This document shows, one piece after another, positions 12,401-20,640 of a stretch of 64,000 nt of DNA. The notes below the pieces were generated by a model. That model was not told the DNA's origin and searched no databases. It worked only from the letters and a program-made list of their open reading frames with translations. The stretch covers positions 8,639,748 to 8,703,747 of the forward strand of contig ML682059.1 in NCBI GenBank assembly GCA_007922195.1, read 5' to 3'. The position numbers were made by a program, and so were the translations under genes. Numbering within the stretch: position 1 is the first letter of the stretch; each line of letters starts with the position of its first letter. Source of the stretch: Podocnemis expansa (taxonomy: Eukaryota; Chordata; Testudines; Podocnemididae).

Positions 12401-15400
12401 TACTGATATTTGCCATGTTGTTGCATGAAAAGGTTTCAGTGGTGCAGCCCTCAGGCTAAAGTACTAGTCCTCATGGTGATCTGAGTTTGAGACTCCTGTC
12501 TTGTAGGTAGTGACCAAGGCAATTACTATTGCCAATGCATATCTCAGCTCTGGTACATTACTTGATGCATTCAATTTTCAAATTGCTTTTACTTCCTCAC
12601 AGCTGGGACTCATCCTATCTTCACTATCTGTCCCCAGAAGTAAATTTCAGGTAGGTGGAAAACGCGCTTTTCATTGTTTAGCTTCGGTCCACGTTGATTG
12701 ATAAGGCTTAGAACTTAATTGAGGATTTTGTTGCATTTTTCCTTTGGAAAAAAAGTCATCCATGAAAACTACAACTCCATTTAGGTTTGTTAACAATTCT
12801 ACCATCTTTGTTTCAAAATTTCATATGCAATGATAATCCCAAAAGATAAACCTTCAACAGCAAAATCTCTCAACAAGTATGATAAACATAGTCAGATTAG
12901 CACCTTTTTGACTAAAGAAGGTTGCCAGAATCTGCTTGAGTTATCCAGTTTGAAGCATACTGTAGCTCCTTTCACTTTTGACAAGAAGTCAGCCAGTGTT
13001 GAGAGGATATATTTTTCTCTTGCAACTGCATGATTTAAAGTCTTTAAAATCCAAACATTTGTACTTCTTCATTTTAACTGGTACCATAGGGGCACACCAT
13101 GCTGTTGGCTCAGAAGTTTTTTCAACTATACCAATGGGCTCCACTCTCCTTAGTTTTCCACATTATGAAGAAATGAGATGGGTACATGGTTTAGAATTGT
13201 GTCTCAAAGTTGTGCATGCTGGATTGCCTTTTAAAGAGTCCAACATGTCCAAATTTTCCACTCAATTCTTCCACTTTTCTAATGAGACTCACCACAGATG
13301 CCACACTGCAGCTGAGAAGGCAATAGATGTATGATCTTTTTTTTATCACAAATATTCTGCATGTATAGCTTTCATCTTTGCAAGTTGCTTCTGTGGTCAA
13401 CTGGCCAATGCTGTTCAGAATATCTCTGGGGCTAATCAGGGCTGTGTCAGGTGACTTCAGCTCTGGGAGGACTGTAATTGTGATTGTAAATACCTTCTGA
13501 GATTACTGTGACATCAGCTGCTGAGTTTAAGTCAATTGTTTTGCCATGAATATTCAGTTTCACTCTTTAGGAAAGTTTCTATAGATCCCAGAAGCAATTG
13601 TTCTTGAAAGTCTGTGATGCGAGTCAACTCCCTGACTGCTATGGTGAAGCAAAACCAGCCACACAAAAATGTCCATGTGTTACACCCTGTGCTTCTGGTT
13701 GGACATACATCATCTCGAGACAGGATTTATTCCATCCCAACTGCGTGTAGGCTGGAATTTGTCCCTCTTCACCTGGGATTTCACTCCCCCTCCCTCACGG
13801 CTGTTCCAATAATGACTTTTAGAACTCAAATGCCTGTTTACAGCTTCTAAGCAAGTTTCAGGTTTTTCAACTTGTTCTTTCCTTTTGTTCTGCAATTTGA
13901 TTAGTTCAGGCTCCCCTGTAATATGACTAGCTGTGCTTAGAGTTCTGTTAAGTCTATCTTTAATTGTAGCTGCTGTGAAAGACAACCAGCTTCTCTCTGA
14001 TCTTCTCATGTTTTACAATTCCAGAGCTCTTAAAAAAGTATTCAGCTTTTTCCTCTGGTTCTTGAATTCTCTGGTGAAAACATCTTCCATCCTTCTAATC
14101 ACTCCACTGATGATCTGTTAACAACTGTCCTCAAGGAAGTCAGTGGCATGTGAAATTGAATTAATATGCAAATTAGATTGTGTGAAAGTAGGACTGGATC
14201 CTGACTATGGCCTCTTTTCCCATTACAACAGGTAACTTGACTTCACCCTCCTCTATGTGCTATTTCCCAGGATTTGAATCATAACACATGCTCTGATTTG
14301 CTGTTACTCTATGACCTGATCCCATGTCTGACACTCCCTTGCATTCATTCTCATCCCATTGTAAGTTCCCCCTCTTCAAAGCATCTGAAGAATGGGATTT
14401 TCTCCCAAGAAAGCTCATGCAATAAATAAATCTGTTAGTCCTTAAATGCCACAGCACTCCTCGCCTTTTTTTTTTTTTTTTTAAAAACAGATCAGGCTCC
14501 AGGATCAGATTCAGACTGACTATAAAGCTCACTTCTCAGGTATATACACCAGACAAGTTCACTATACAGTCTTTTAATGTTTTGCCAGATATGGCTGAGA
14601 AAATCATCTTTAATAAGGTACTTCATGCACACCACCTATAGCATTTCAATACAGTGCAACACACTCCAGTCAGAATTGGAGCATCTATATTCTGGACACC
14701 AAACAAACAAGGAAACAATCCTGCTCCAAACATGTTAATTGTATTTGAGCACCTAAAGAGTAATGAAAACAGATGAAAAACAGAGAAAGAAACACGTCAC
14801 TAGTATCACTAGACACTTAAGACATGTCTACAGCTGCAGGATTGGGGCCACGTTTTGTAAATTTCAGACAAAACAAGGGTGAAACTGCAGCAAAAAGTTC
14901 CTCTCGACTGACTAAACAGTGAAATTATTGCACAGTTGTATCACAGTGATGAACCTAAAAGTCCAGATACCTCTACAGTTTTTATCAGGAGAAACCTCAG
15001 CCTTCTTGAAAATTCTAAGAATGTTTCTCTTCTGATTTCTTGTTCTACCATAACTCAGGTACTGCTTATCTGACTGGGTATCTCACACTATAAACCAGGG
15101 GCATCAAACATGCAGCCTGTGAGCTGAATGCAGCCCCTAACGCTACTTCCTGCATCCCATGATGACACTACTGTTACTGACATTTGCAATATCGTTGTAT
15201 GAGCAGGTTTCAGTGGTGCCGCCCTTGGGCTAACATACTAATCCTCATGTGGCCCTCATGGTGATTTGAGTCTGAGACTCCTGAACAGTAATAATGAGAA
15301 AACTCTTTTCATCTGCAGATCTCCAATAGCTTCACAGAAGAAGGGCAGCACCTCCACCTCCATTGTACAGACAGCAAAATTCACCCAAATATCTGTTGCT

Positions 15401-16585
15401 CTGCCCACATGCTGCCTCTCTATATTTATTAAATGTCCCCAAACTGTCAACGTATTTTCCAGAAAGATCGCAATTTTGTTTTTGCCCTTTGTCTGGCCAT
15501 ATATGAAGGCAAAAAGAGAAGTAACAACTCTCCCCTTACCTCTGTGCCCTTTAGTTTGGTTGCACTTGGGCACAGTTTACCTGCAAAGACTCTACTGCAA
15601 GATCAGTGCCTGGGAGGTTACTAGCTTTGTTTCCAAACTTTAGCACAGGGACTCTCACCTCCTCCTTGATTATGCAAAGGAGCCCTGTTGTGAGATTTGT
15701 AATGAGACCACAAACTTGTGAGCATAAGTGACTCCATCTTAGCACTGTTCCCTTAATATTATTTCAACCTCTAGCCTGACTAACAAAAGTATAGAGCCCC
15801 TCTCATCCTTGAGCAGTCTATAAGCAGGAGATAAGGGAAACTGCACCAGTCTCGAGGTCACCTATTAATCAACAATTTCTCCTCTTTATTCCATTCCCAG
15901 GCTCTGAGGAGCCAGCCTGACCTTCTTTACTAATTCTCGTATTTTATGTGAATATGTACGAAAACTAACCCTATATGGTACTAATAAATGCATTTATCTT
16001 GTTTACCTTGAATATATTAACCATTTTTAGATTTCCTTGAATTAAGTATTTGTACCTATGTATAAACACCCTTTCACACCGGCCCTTCGGGCTGGCCACA
16101 CTCAGTAGCTCTGAGTGTCAATAAACTTGTGATTCTTCCTCCTCTTGTCCGGCTCCCCCCACTGACCAGAGCAGAGAACGAGCTTTTCTCTCAACAGCCC
16201 AGCACCGCAAATCTGGGCTACTACACCCGCACTGATCATAGGAAGGCGGAAAGACGATTTTTCGTGGCTGGCTCAGATCCCTTGGAGGGCTGAGGGATTT
16301 GCTGTTTGTCACAGCGCTGTGTGGCGCAGCCCTACCAGCCACACGGCGGGCGCAGGCGGCGCCGGAGAAAGGCGCTGGTTGTAGGGACAGGACCCGGCTG
16401 CGGGCACGGCTCTCCCCGGCCCGCAGGGCCCCGGGCAGGGCCATCTCTCTCGGAGCGCGGCGGCAGCTCGGCCGGGGCCTGGTGCCGGGGAGGCGGCCGC
16501 GCGGCCCGCAGCCCGCGCTGCGCGGAAGGCGCCGCCTCTTACTGTAAGTGACGGTAACGGTAACCGGAGCCTCGGGCGCCGCCAT
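372..16585 (-). CDS. BAG1: BAG1, BAG cochaperone 1 (5' five exons; 3' end outside window)
   Basis: BAG1 is a nucleotide-exchange cochaperone: its C-terminal BAG domain binds the Hsp70/Hsc70 ATPase domain, and its ubiquitin-like domain links to the proteasome. Five coding exons can be joined in frame on the minus strand: 16585-16543, 3975-3847, 3050-2968, 1829-1716 and 479-372, giving 159 codons. Residues about 7-83 form the ubiquitin-like domain (TVTVTYS, then [10 protein letters not shown] and GCRVMLIGK). Residues about 86-159 are the charged helical start of the BAG domain ([12 protein letters not shown], then [12 protein letters not shown] and [11 protein letters not shown]). The rest of the BAG domain, including the Hsp70-contacting helix, must lie left of position 1. 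The ATG at 16585 has a good Kozak context (G at -3, G at +4) and matches the human short-isoform start MAA. Family membership is very secure. Confidence 0.96.
1716..1829 (-). CDS. BAG1: BAG1 coding exon 4 (start of BAG domain)
   Basis: 114 bp, 38 codons, phase 0 at both ends; acceptor ACACAG|AATAG after a poly-pyrimidine run, donor AAG|GTAAAT. It encodes the lysine- and glutamate-rich first BAG-domain helix ([18 protein letters not shown] ... FTGIQK). Confidence 0.95.
2968..3050 (-). CDS. BAG1: BAG1 coding exon 3 (end of ubiquitin-like domain)
   Basis: 83 bp; acceptor CCCTAG|GAAAA, donor AGG|GTATAT. It encodes [19 protein letters not shown] then CRVMLIGKR, the last strand-helix-strand portion of the ubiquitin-like domain. 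Confidence 0.95.
3847..3975 (-). CDS. BAG1: BAG1 coding exon 2 (ubiquitin-like domain)
   Basis: 129 bp, entered in phase 1 (CTCAG|GTAATG) and left at AAAG|GTAGCT. It translates as [13 protein letters not shown] ... [10 protein letters not shown], matching the central ubiquitin-like fold of BAG1. It is separated from exon 1 by 12.6 kb. Confidence 0.95.
5678..5935. mobile_element. Short hAT-like DNA element with two tandem units
   Basis: Inverted ends TAGAGCCCTG and CAAGGGCTCTA are flanked by a perfect 8-bp target duplication GCTATAAT (5670-5677 and 5936-5943). The interior is two diverged copies of one unit (5678-5804 and 5805-5935), each with several GGATATCCGC-like palindromes. Confidence 0.85.
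6137..6311. mobile_element. Short hAT-like non-autonomous element
   Basis: Ends CAGGAGTTCT and AGAGAACCCCTG are imperfect inverted repeats, with near-identical 8-bp flanks TGTTAAAT (6129-6136) and TCTTAAAT (6312-6319). 175 bp, no coding capacity. Confidence 0.7.
7310..7495. repeat. Minisatellite-like GC-rich tandem sequence
   Basis: Degenerate repeats of about 55 bp built around CATAGGAAGCAG and CCAGGACTCCTGGG occur two to three times. Function unknown. Confidence 0.55.
7530..7805. mobile_element. MITE-like DNA element
   Basis: This block ends in sequence containing an AAAAAGTCGACTTTTT palindrome. The layout (GTGTACA motifs, internal palindrome) resembles short sauropsid DNA elements, but I cannot fix its ends or family. 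Confidence 0.35.
8015..8150 (+). repeat. SINE-like interspersed repeat, single-arm copy
   Basis: Contains the blocks GATTTTCTCCCACAAAAGCT, AAATCTGTTAGTCTTTAAGT, GCCACAGGACTCCTTG and GCTGGACTAGCCTAACACGG. The same series recurs about ten times in the window on both strands. I do not have a secure name for the family. Confidence 0.75.
8300..8578. mobile_element. GC-rich hAT-like element with internal minisatellite
   Basis: Inverted ends CAGAGGCGTCGCTGG and CCAGTGACGCCTCTG, with flanks ATCGACAC (8292-8299) and CTTGACAC (8579-8586) matching at 6 of 8. The interior repeats CCCAGCTGGGGATGC and CCCGCAGCC units and is much richer in GC than the surrounding intron. Confidence 0.75.
12341..12498 (+). 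mobile_element. hAT-like element, CAGGGGTCTCAAAC family, copy 1
   Basis: 158 bp between CAGGGGTCTCAAAC and GTTTGAGACTCCTG, with 8-bp flanks TGTTGTAG and TCTTGTAG (7 of 8). It sits inside the decayed Gypsy-like element, so it inserted later. Confidence 0.8.
14262..14475 (+). repeat. SINE-like repeat, long form
   Basis: Begins with GAATCATAACACATGCTCTG and CTGATTTGCTGTTACT, then the common GGGATTTTCTCCCA ... GTTAGTCCTTAAATGCC end. The same long form occurs at 30253-30420 and, reversed, at 32915-33110. Confidence 0.7.
15096..15283 (+). mobile_element. hAT-like element, CAGGGGTCTCAAAC family, copy 2
   Basis: 188 bp from CAGGGGCATCAAAC to CTGAGACTCCTG, aligning along its length with the copy at 12341. 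No convincing target duplication is visible, so its flanks have probably mutated. Confidence 0.7.
15686..16196 (+). mobile_element. Solo LTR of an endogenous retrovirus, in BAG1 intron 1
   Basis: 511 bp starting TGTTG and ending CAACA, flanked by a 4-bp direct repeat GCCC (15682-15685 and 16197-16200), as gammaretrovirus-like insertions leave. A TATA-like box (TATAAAC, 16061-16067) precedes an AATAAA (16120-16125), giving a U3-R-U5 order on the plus strand, opposite to BAG1. No internal viral genes are present, so it is a recombined solo LTR. It ends 346 bp from BAG1 exon 1. Confidence 0.8.
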
Positions 16586-16960
16586 GTCCGCCGGGAACCA
16601 ACCGCCGCCGAACGCTTCCGGCCGGGTCACGCGCGCGGCAATCGGCTCTGCAAAGCCGGCGGCGGGAAACACCGGAAATGACGGCTGAGGTCACCGGAAG
16701 GGAACCCGAGCCCCAGTCCCCGCCCCCACGGTGACGATAGAAGTAATTAGCCCCCAGCCTATGGCAGGCCCCGCCTCGTGCCGGAAACGGGCGGGGCAAT
16801 AGGGCACTTCCGGGTGCGACGCCGTCCTTTCAGCCCCCGCCAGTCTGGGGCTTGCGCAGCGTCACGTGCCTGAGCGCGCGGGGTGGGCAACACGCGCCTC
16901 CCCTCGCCCGCCGGGATGCTCCCCCCAGGCCAAAGGGTTCCTCGTGCCTGGGGTCACCGG
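16300..16960. promoter_or_regulatory. BAG1: CpG-rich promoter of BAG1
   Basis: A sharply GC- and CpG-rich block in AT-rich surroundings spans BAG1 exon 1. Visible motifs include ETS-like CTTCCGG/CCGGAAG sites near 16686-16700 and 16806-16812, and an E-box TCACGTG near 16861. It looks like a TATA-less housekeeping promoter. The transcription start cannot be fixed from sequence alone. Confidence 0.75.
16543..16585 (-). CDS. BAG1: BAG1 coding exon 1
   Basis: It encodes [14 protein letters not shown] plus the first base of a Ser codon and ends at a consensus donor (ACA|GTAAG). It opens the first beta-strand of the ubiquitin-like domain. The frame stays open upstream to a TGA at 16691-16693 with no further ATG, so 16585 is the only AUG start. 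The exon sits in a CpG-rich promoter. Confidence 0.92.
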
Positions 16961-17068
16961 ATGTCGGGCAAAAGGAGGACGTCGCCTCCTCTTTACCTGC
17001 ACCACCTCCCCCTGGCAGGCATTTTAAAAGACGTGATTTTGGCTGGCTTTTTACTTACAGGGGTTAAA
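16951..17068 (+). repeat. Interspersed repeat R1, inverted partner of 32112-32227
   Basis: About 118 bp beside the BAG1 promoter aligns along its whole length, by eye roughly 80%, with the reverse complement of 32112-32227. Shared blocks include TGGCAGGCATTTTAAAA and GCTTTTTACTTA followed by GGGGTTAAA. It is probably a dispersed element. The two copies flank the CHMP5 block in inverted orientation. Confidence 0.7.
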
Positions 17069-17289
17069 GTATGCCGGAACGCCCTGGAGCAGCCTGTTTT
17101 TAGGGGGAAGCGTTCCAGAGCCCCCTAAAAACACAAGAATATTACATTAATGCTACATTTTTGCTATGTGTCCTCTAATGTCCTCTTTTTCATACTTCTA
17201 TATATCCAGTAGCCCTACACAGGCTGCCTTCCTTGCATCTCCCTTTCTGCTCCAAAACCCAGCCAGGCATCAGAACAGCCATACAGAAA

Positions 17290-17410
17290 CTTAAATAGAC
17301 TCACAGCTTTGGAAGGGACCTCGTGAGATGATTGAGTCCAACCCTCTGGGGCTTGAACCCAGGACCATCTGTATATTAAGCAGAGTTGCTAGCCACTACA
17401 CTATTTGTAG
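17290..17410 (-). repeat. tRNA-derived SINE with CR1-type tail (minus orientation)
   Basis: On the minus strand it reads AGTGGCTAGCAACTCTG, a B-box-like TCAAGCCCCAGA region, then the CR1-like tail TTGGACTCAATCATCTCACG and AGGTCCCTTCCA. It is the same family as 53365-53480. Confidence 0.75.
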
Positions 17411-17999
17411 GGCTTCTTGTGTTTTACCCAGTCTGCCTCTGAACCAGGACTGGGCTGCAGCAGGCTGTTTTCCAGGTCAAGGTTGCAGCATACTGTGCTC
17501 CAGTTTCCAGCCAGCCTGCAGCCTCTTGCACCCCACCACATCCCAGCTGGGAGGTGGGCAGCAGCCTCCTGCGTCCCAACTAGGAGCCCAACAGCAATTG
17601 TCTACCTCCCAGACTCACGGCCAGGAGCCAGGGCGCAGCCTCACAGGCCCTGGCTAGGAGCCCCCATACCCTTGGCTTGCTGCCAACAAGAACCTGCCCC
17701 CTGCAAGCTGGGTGGCAGTCACCTGTGGTTTGTCAGGGGCCCAGTCTTTCTGCAAGACTGGCAGTAGCCTTTGGCAATCATGAGCCCAGGAGTTTGCACA
17801 GCTTGGCTCCAACCTTCCCCACTCCACGGTCACTCTAAAGCCATTGTCTACACTAACACTATCACCATAACTCTGCCTACAAAAGCTCTATACCTCTTAC
17901 TGGTTTTATTTTATCAGAGAAACAGGATAGTTCTGTCAAGCAGAGGTGACTGCTCCCTGTACATTAATCAACAGAAGCTGATTTTTCTAAACAAAACTC

Positions 18000-18125
18000 T
18001 TTAGACCAAGATCCAAAGGGGCAGCCATTGTCTGACACAGTCAGATTTTTCTCCCTTCAAAAGCTCATGCATTAAATATGTTTGCCAGTCTTTAAGTGCC
18101 ACAGGACTCTGTTTGCCTTTAGACC
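18000..18125 (+). repeat. SINE-like interspersed repeat
   Basis: Contains CCAAAGGGGCAGCCATTGTC at the left and CAGTCTTTAAGTGCCACAGG at the right. A degenerate member of the family at 8015-8150. Confidence 0.65.
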
Positions 18126-20068
18126 AAGCTTACACTTTTGTTTTCTGGACTTTTCTTTAACAGGCGTTCTTTGGTTGTTGCAGTCTGAACACAGACCTGT
18201 TTGGTACCATCTTGACTACATCTTTTTGCATTTCATCATTGCATGCCCTAGGAAGCGTTCCTATAGCTTAAAGGTGTAACAATAATAATTTTTCCAGTCA
18301 TTGCAAAGCTAACCTTACTGTAATAATAAAAATGGATTTTTTAAAAAAAGTTCTGGAGACTCACACATTGTTAGCAAGGCTGAGACAAGCAATGATTTTT
18401 TTTTCACCAACAGAAGTTGGTTCAACAGAAAGATTCTCATCCTCCTTGTCTCTCTAATAAATTTGATAATTAATACAGCTGGTCTACAACAGAGAAAAAT
18501 AGTGCTGCAATTATTTTCCCATCAAAATGTTGGGTGGAAATGTTGATGGCTTTTTTATTTTTAGGCCAACTTAAGTAATAAGTCAAAGACAGCAAGTTAT
18601 GTGCTGTGGAGTTCCATGCTTTCTACGCTCTCTCAAACAGAATTTTGTCTTGCAGGTTATTAAAAAAAAATACTTCTTGGGTATTTAGTCAAAAATCAAA
18701 AACAATTTCAATTTAGAGTCCGATAGGTACTCTATTGAGGGGGTTGGCTTCTGTGGCTTAACAGATTTTTCCCCTCCTTCTAACTTATGATGCAAGTCTA
18801 AAACGTATTAAAAACAATCTGCAAACTGTTCTAAAGGGCCATATTCTATGAAAGTATTTCCTTTTCCTGGCTTGATAGTGCTGGATTCTCAGGCACACTA
18901 AACTGGGGTTTAGCCAACAACTTATGCCAGGAGTACAGATTTATAGTGTCCCTAAAGATAGCTAATTTTTATTGTTACCTCACAATCTGTGTCAAATATT
19001 GGATTCCACACATACTGAATAGTTTAAAATATCAATTCTGTCATAGTGTTTTAATTTAAATAATCTAAAGGAACACAAACAGAAGACACTTTACGTTAAA
19101 AAACTGTATGCACCCAAAACAATTTGATCTAAAATCGTTACCATTAATGTTAATTTAAACAGACTTTGAATCTGAGACTTTTAAGTTCTTCTTCATATTA
19201 GGTATGTAGCCGTGTTCACCACCACTTAAATTTAGGAAGGGTAGGTGTACTGCAATTCTTTGATGTTAGTTTCTTTGAGGGGAAGAAAATATCACAGTGT
19301 TGTAGATACTACAGGCAACATTTCTCTAATATACCAGTTTACTAACTAAGAGCTCTCTGTTCCCAGCCTGCTAACAGCTCCAGGGCTTTATTATTATTTA
19401 TGTCTAGCTTCTTCAGCTGAAGAAAAACCTACTAATGAGAACTAAAACAACAGGTAAACTATTTTTTATTTTTGATTACGTATGGAACTGCTTACTTTTT
19501 CTAACTTAACTGATGATTACAATTAAGGAGGGATGTGTTCTTAAAAACGTATGTTGGAAAAATATCTTTATTAAGTATAAATAAGTTTCAGTTTTTGTAC
19601 AACAAACATCTGCACACTTCATTCCTGATAAATATGCAAAGCCATCCAGGCCCCAGCCAGTCTGCTACAAGACTTGGCAATACAGGCTTTAGTAAAGGAG
19701 ATTTGAGTTTGGGAGTACTCGCTCTGCTGGCCGATGGATCCAAAGGAACGGAGATAGACATTTTTTCTGTGCCCACTTTTTGCTAGATAGTCTACAGAGC
19801 AATAAAGGTCAAAGAGAAAGAGTCATGCCCAGACTTCCGACAAGAGGAGATGCACATCAGTTGCAACATTCTTACATAACTAACCTCCAGCTTTAGACCA
19901 AGGATGTTAAAGGGAGGGCCGAGGCTCAAACGTTGACTGGCAGTGATGGAGACAAGGAACAGGTTAAGACTACAACTAAAAACACCACACAAAAGGATAA
20001 GCTACTCTGTGGTATACCATTTTAAGTCAAAATGAAATACATAAGGTTAAAGATAACCTTTGTATGTA

Positions 20069-20589
20069 TTTATTTGCCTGTTACAGCTGTAATTAAGAGT
20101 TACAAATACAATATCAAGAAATTATCAACTGAAGTACTGTTAAAAATGCATCCATTCATTATCAAATCAGTACAGTAAGTAATAAGGAAACTATTTTACA
20201 GAAGATAAGCAGACATGTAGCCTTAGTTGGTTTCAGAGAACAAAAATATAATACAAATCAAATCAAGACAAAGCTCAACTATTAACAGCCACTACTATTT
20301 TTCATGTATTATTCCTTCCATGACACACAGAAAATCAAAGCGCAGTAGACTGACTACATCCACTGAACGAAACTGGGCCAATTTTTCTCCACTAATAGAC
20401 AAGTCAGTAGTATATCAACTTTCTTCAAAGAAAGGAAACACCACCAGCTATTTATATTGCATTGTAAGATGTAGTGCTATTAAAGTTACACCAAAAAGGC
20501 AAGTGTTCCAGGGTTTCAAATAAAATGTTTTGTTAATTTGATTTGTAAGAAATAACTTGCCATTTCCAACGTGCTTTAAAAATACATGT
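20069..20589 (-). other. CHMP5: CHMP5 3' UTR with candidate poly(A) signal
   Basis: Downstream of the TAA, the first canonical AATAAA on the minus strand is at 20074-20069, about 515 bp past the stop. A second one is at 19572-19567. Which is used cannot be told without transcripts. Confidence 0.5.
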
Positions 20590-20640
20590 TTATGTAGCAG
20601 GAATTTGTGGCAGTCCAAATTCATCCACCAATACACCATC
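20590..20640 (-). CDS. CHMP5: CHMP5 coding exon 8 (last)
   Basis: 51 bp of coding sequence; acceptor CAACAG|GATG. It encodes [16 protein letters not shown] and stops at TAA (20592-20590). The residues match the highly conserved CHMP5 C-terminus. Confidence 0.97.
   Translation of the reverse strand, partial: DGVLVDEFGLPQIPAT

Larger units (their letters stand above)
11100..14650 (-). mobile_element. Decayed Ty3/Gypsy-like LTR retrotransposon
   Basis: On the minus strand about 13150-12690 translates, through frameshifts and stops, into a Ty3/Gypsy reverse-transcriptase order: [14 protein letters not shown], a KCLDFKDF stretch, then [15 protein letters not shown] with the catalytic F-M-D-D box. 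Related direct repeats sharing GCCAG(G/A)TATGGCTGA and ATAAGGTA(T/C)TT lie at about 11205-11300 and 14570-14650 and look like LTR remnants. A hAT-like copy (12341-12498) and SINE-like DNA (14262-14475) have inserted. The element is clearly dead. Confidence 0.65.
3976..16542. other. BAG1: BAG1 intron 1 (12.6 kb, repeat-rich)
   Basis: The intron between BAG1 exons 1 and 2. It holds several hAT-like elements (5678-5935, 6137-6311, 8300-8578, 12341-12498, 15096-15283), a decayed Ty3/Gypsy-like element (about 11.1-14.65 kb), SINE-like copies, minisatellite-like DNA at 7310-7495 and a solo LTR (15686-16196). No conserved exon was recognised. 3976-5670 and 8.6-11.1 kb show no feature I can name beyond simple A-rich and T-rich runs. 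Confidence 0.8.
16961..20068. other. BAG1-CHMP5 intergenic region
   Basis: No conserved exon is seen between the BAG1 promoter and the CHMP5 3' end. It includes R1, a tRNA-derived SINE in minus orientation (17290-17410), degenerate GC-rich sequence at 17420-17770 and a SINE-like copy at 18000-18125. 18.2-20.0 kb is unique AT-rich sequence in which I see nothing else. Confidence 0.75.

Noticed and set aside
16118..16672. 184-codon open frame containing BAG1 exon 1
   Set aside because: Only the MAAPEAP ... TVTY part is BAG1. The rest runs past a consensus donor at 16542 into intron 1 and is not coding.
16852..17128. Possible plus-strand gene diverging from BAG1, as CHMP5 does in mammals
   Set aside because: No CHMP5-like or other conserved residues are found in any plus-strand frame, and the sequence overlaps interspersed repeat R1. 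The real CHMP5 exon 1 is at 30953.
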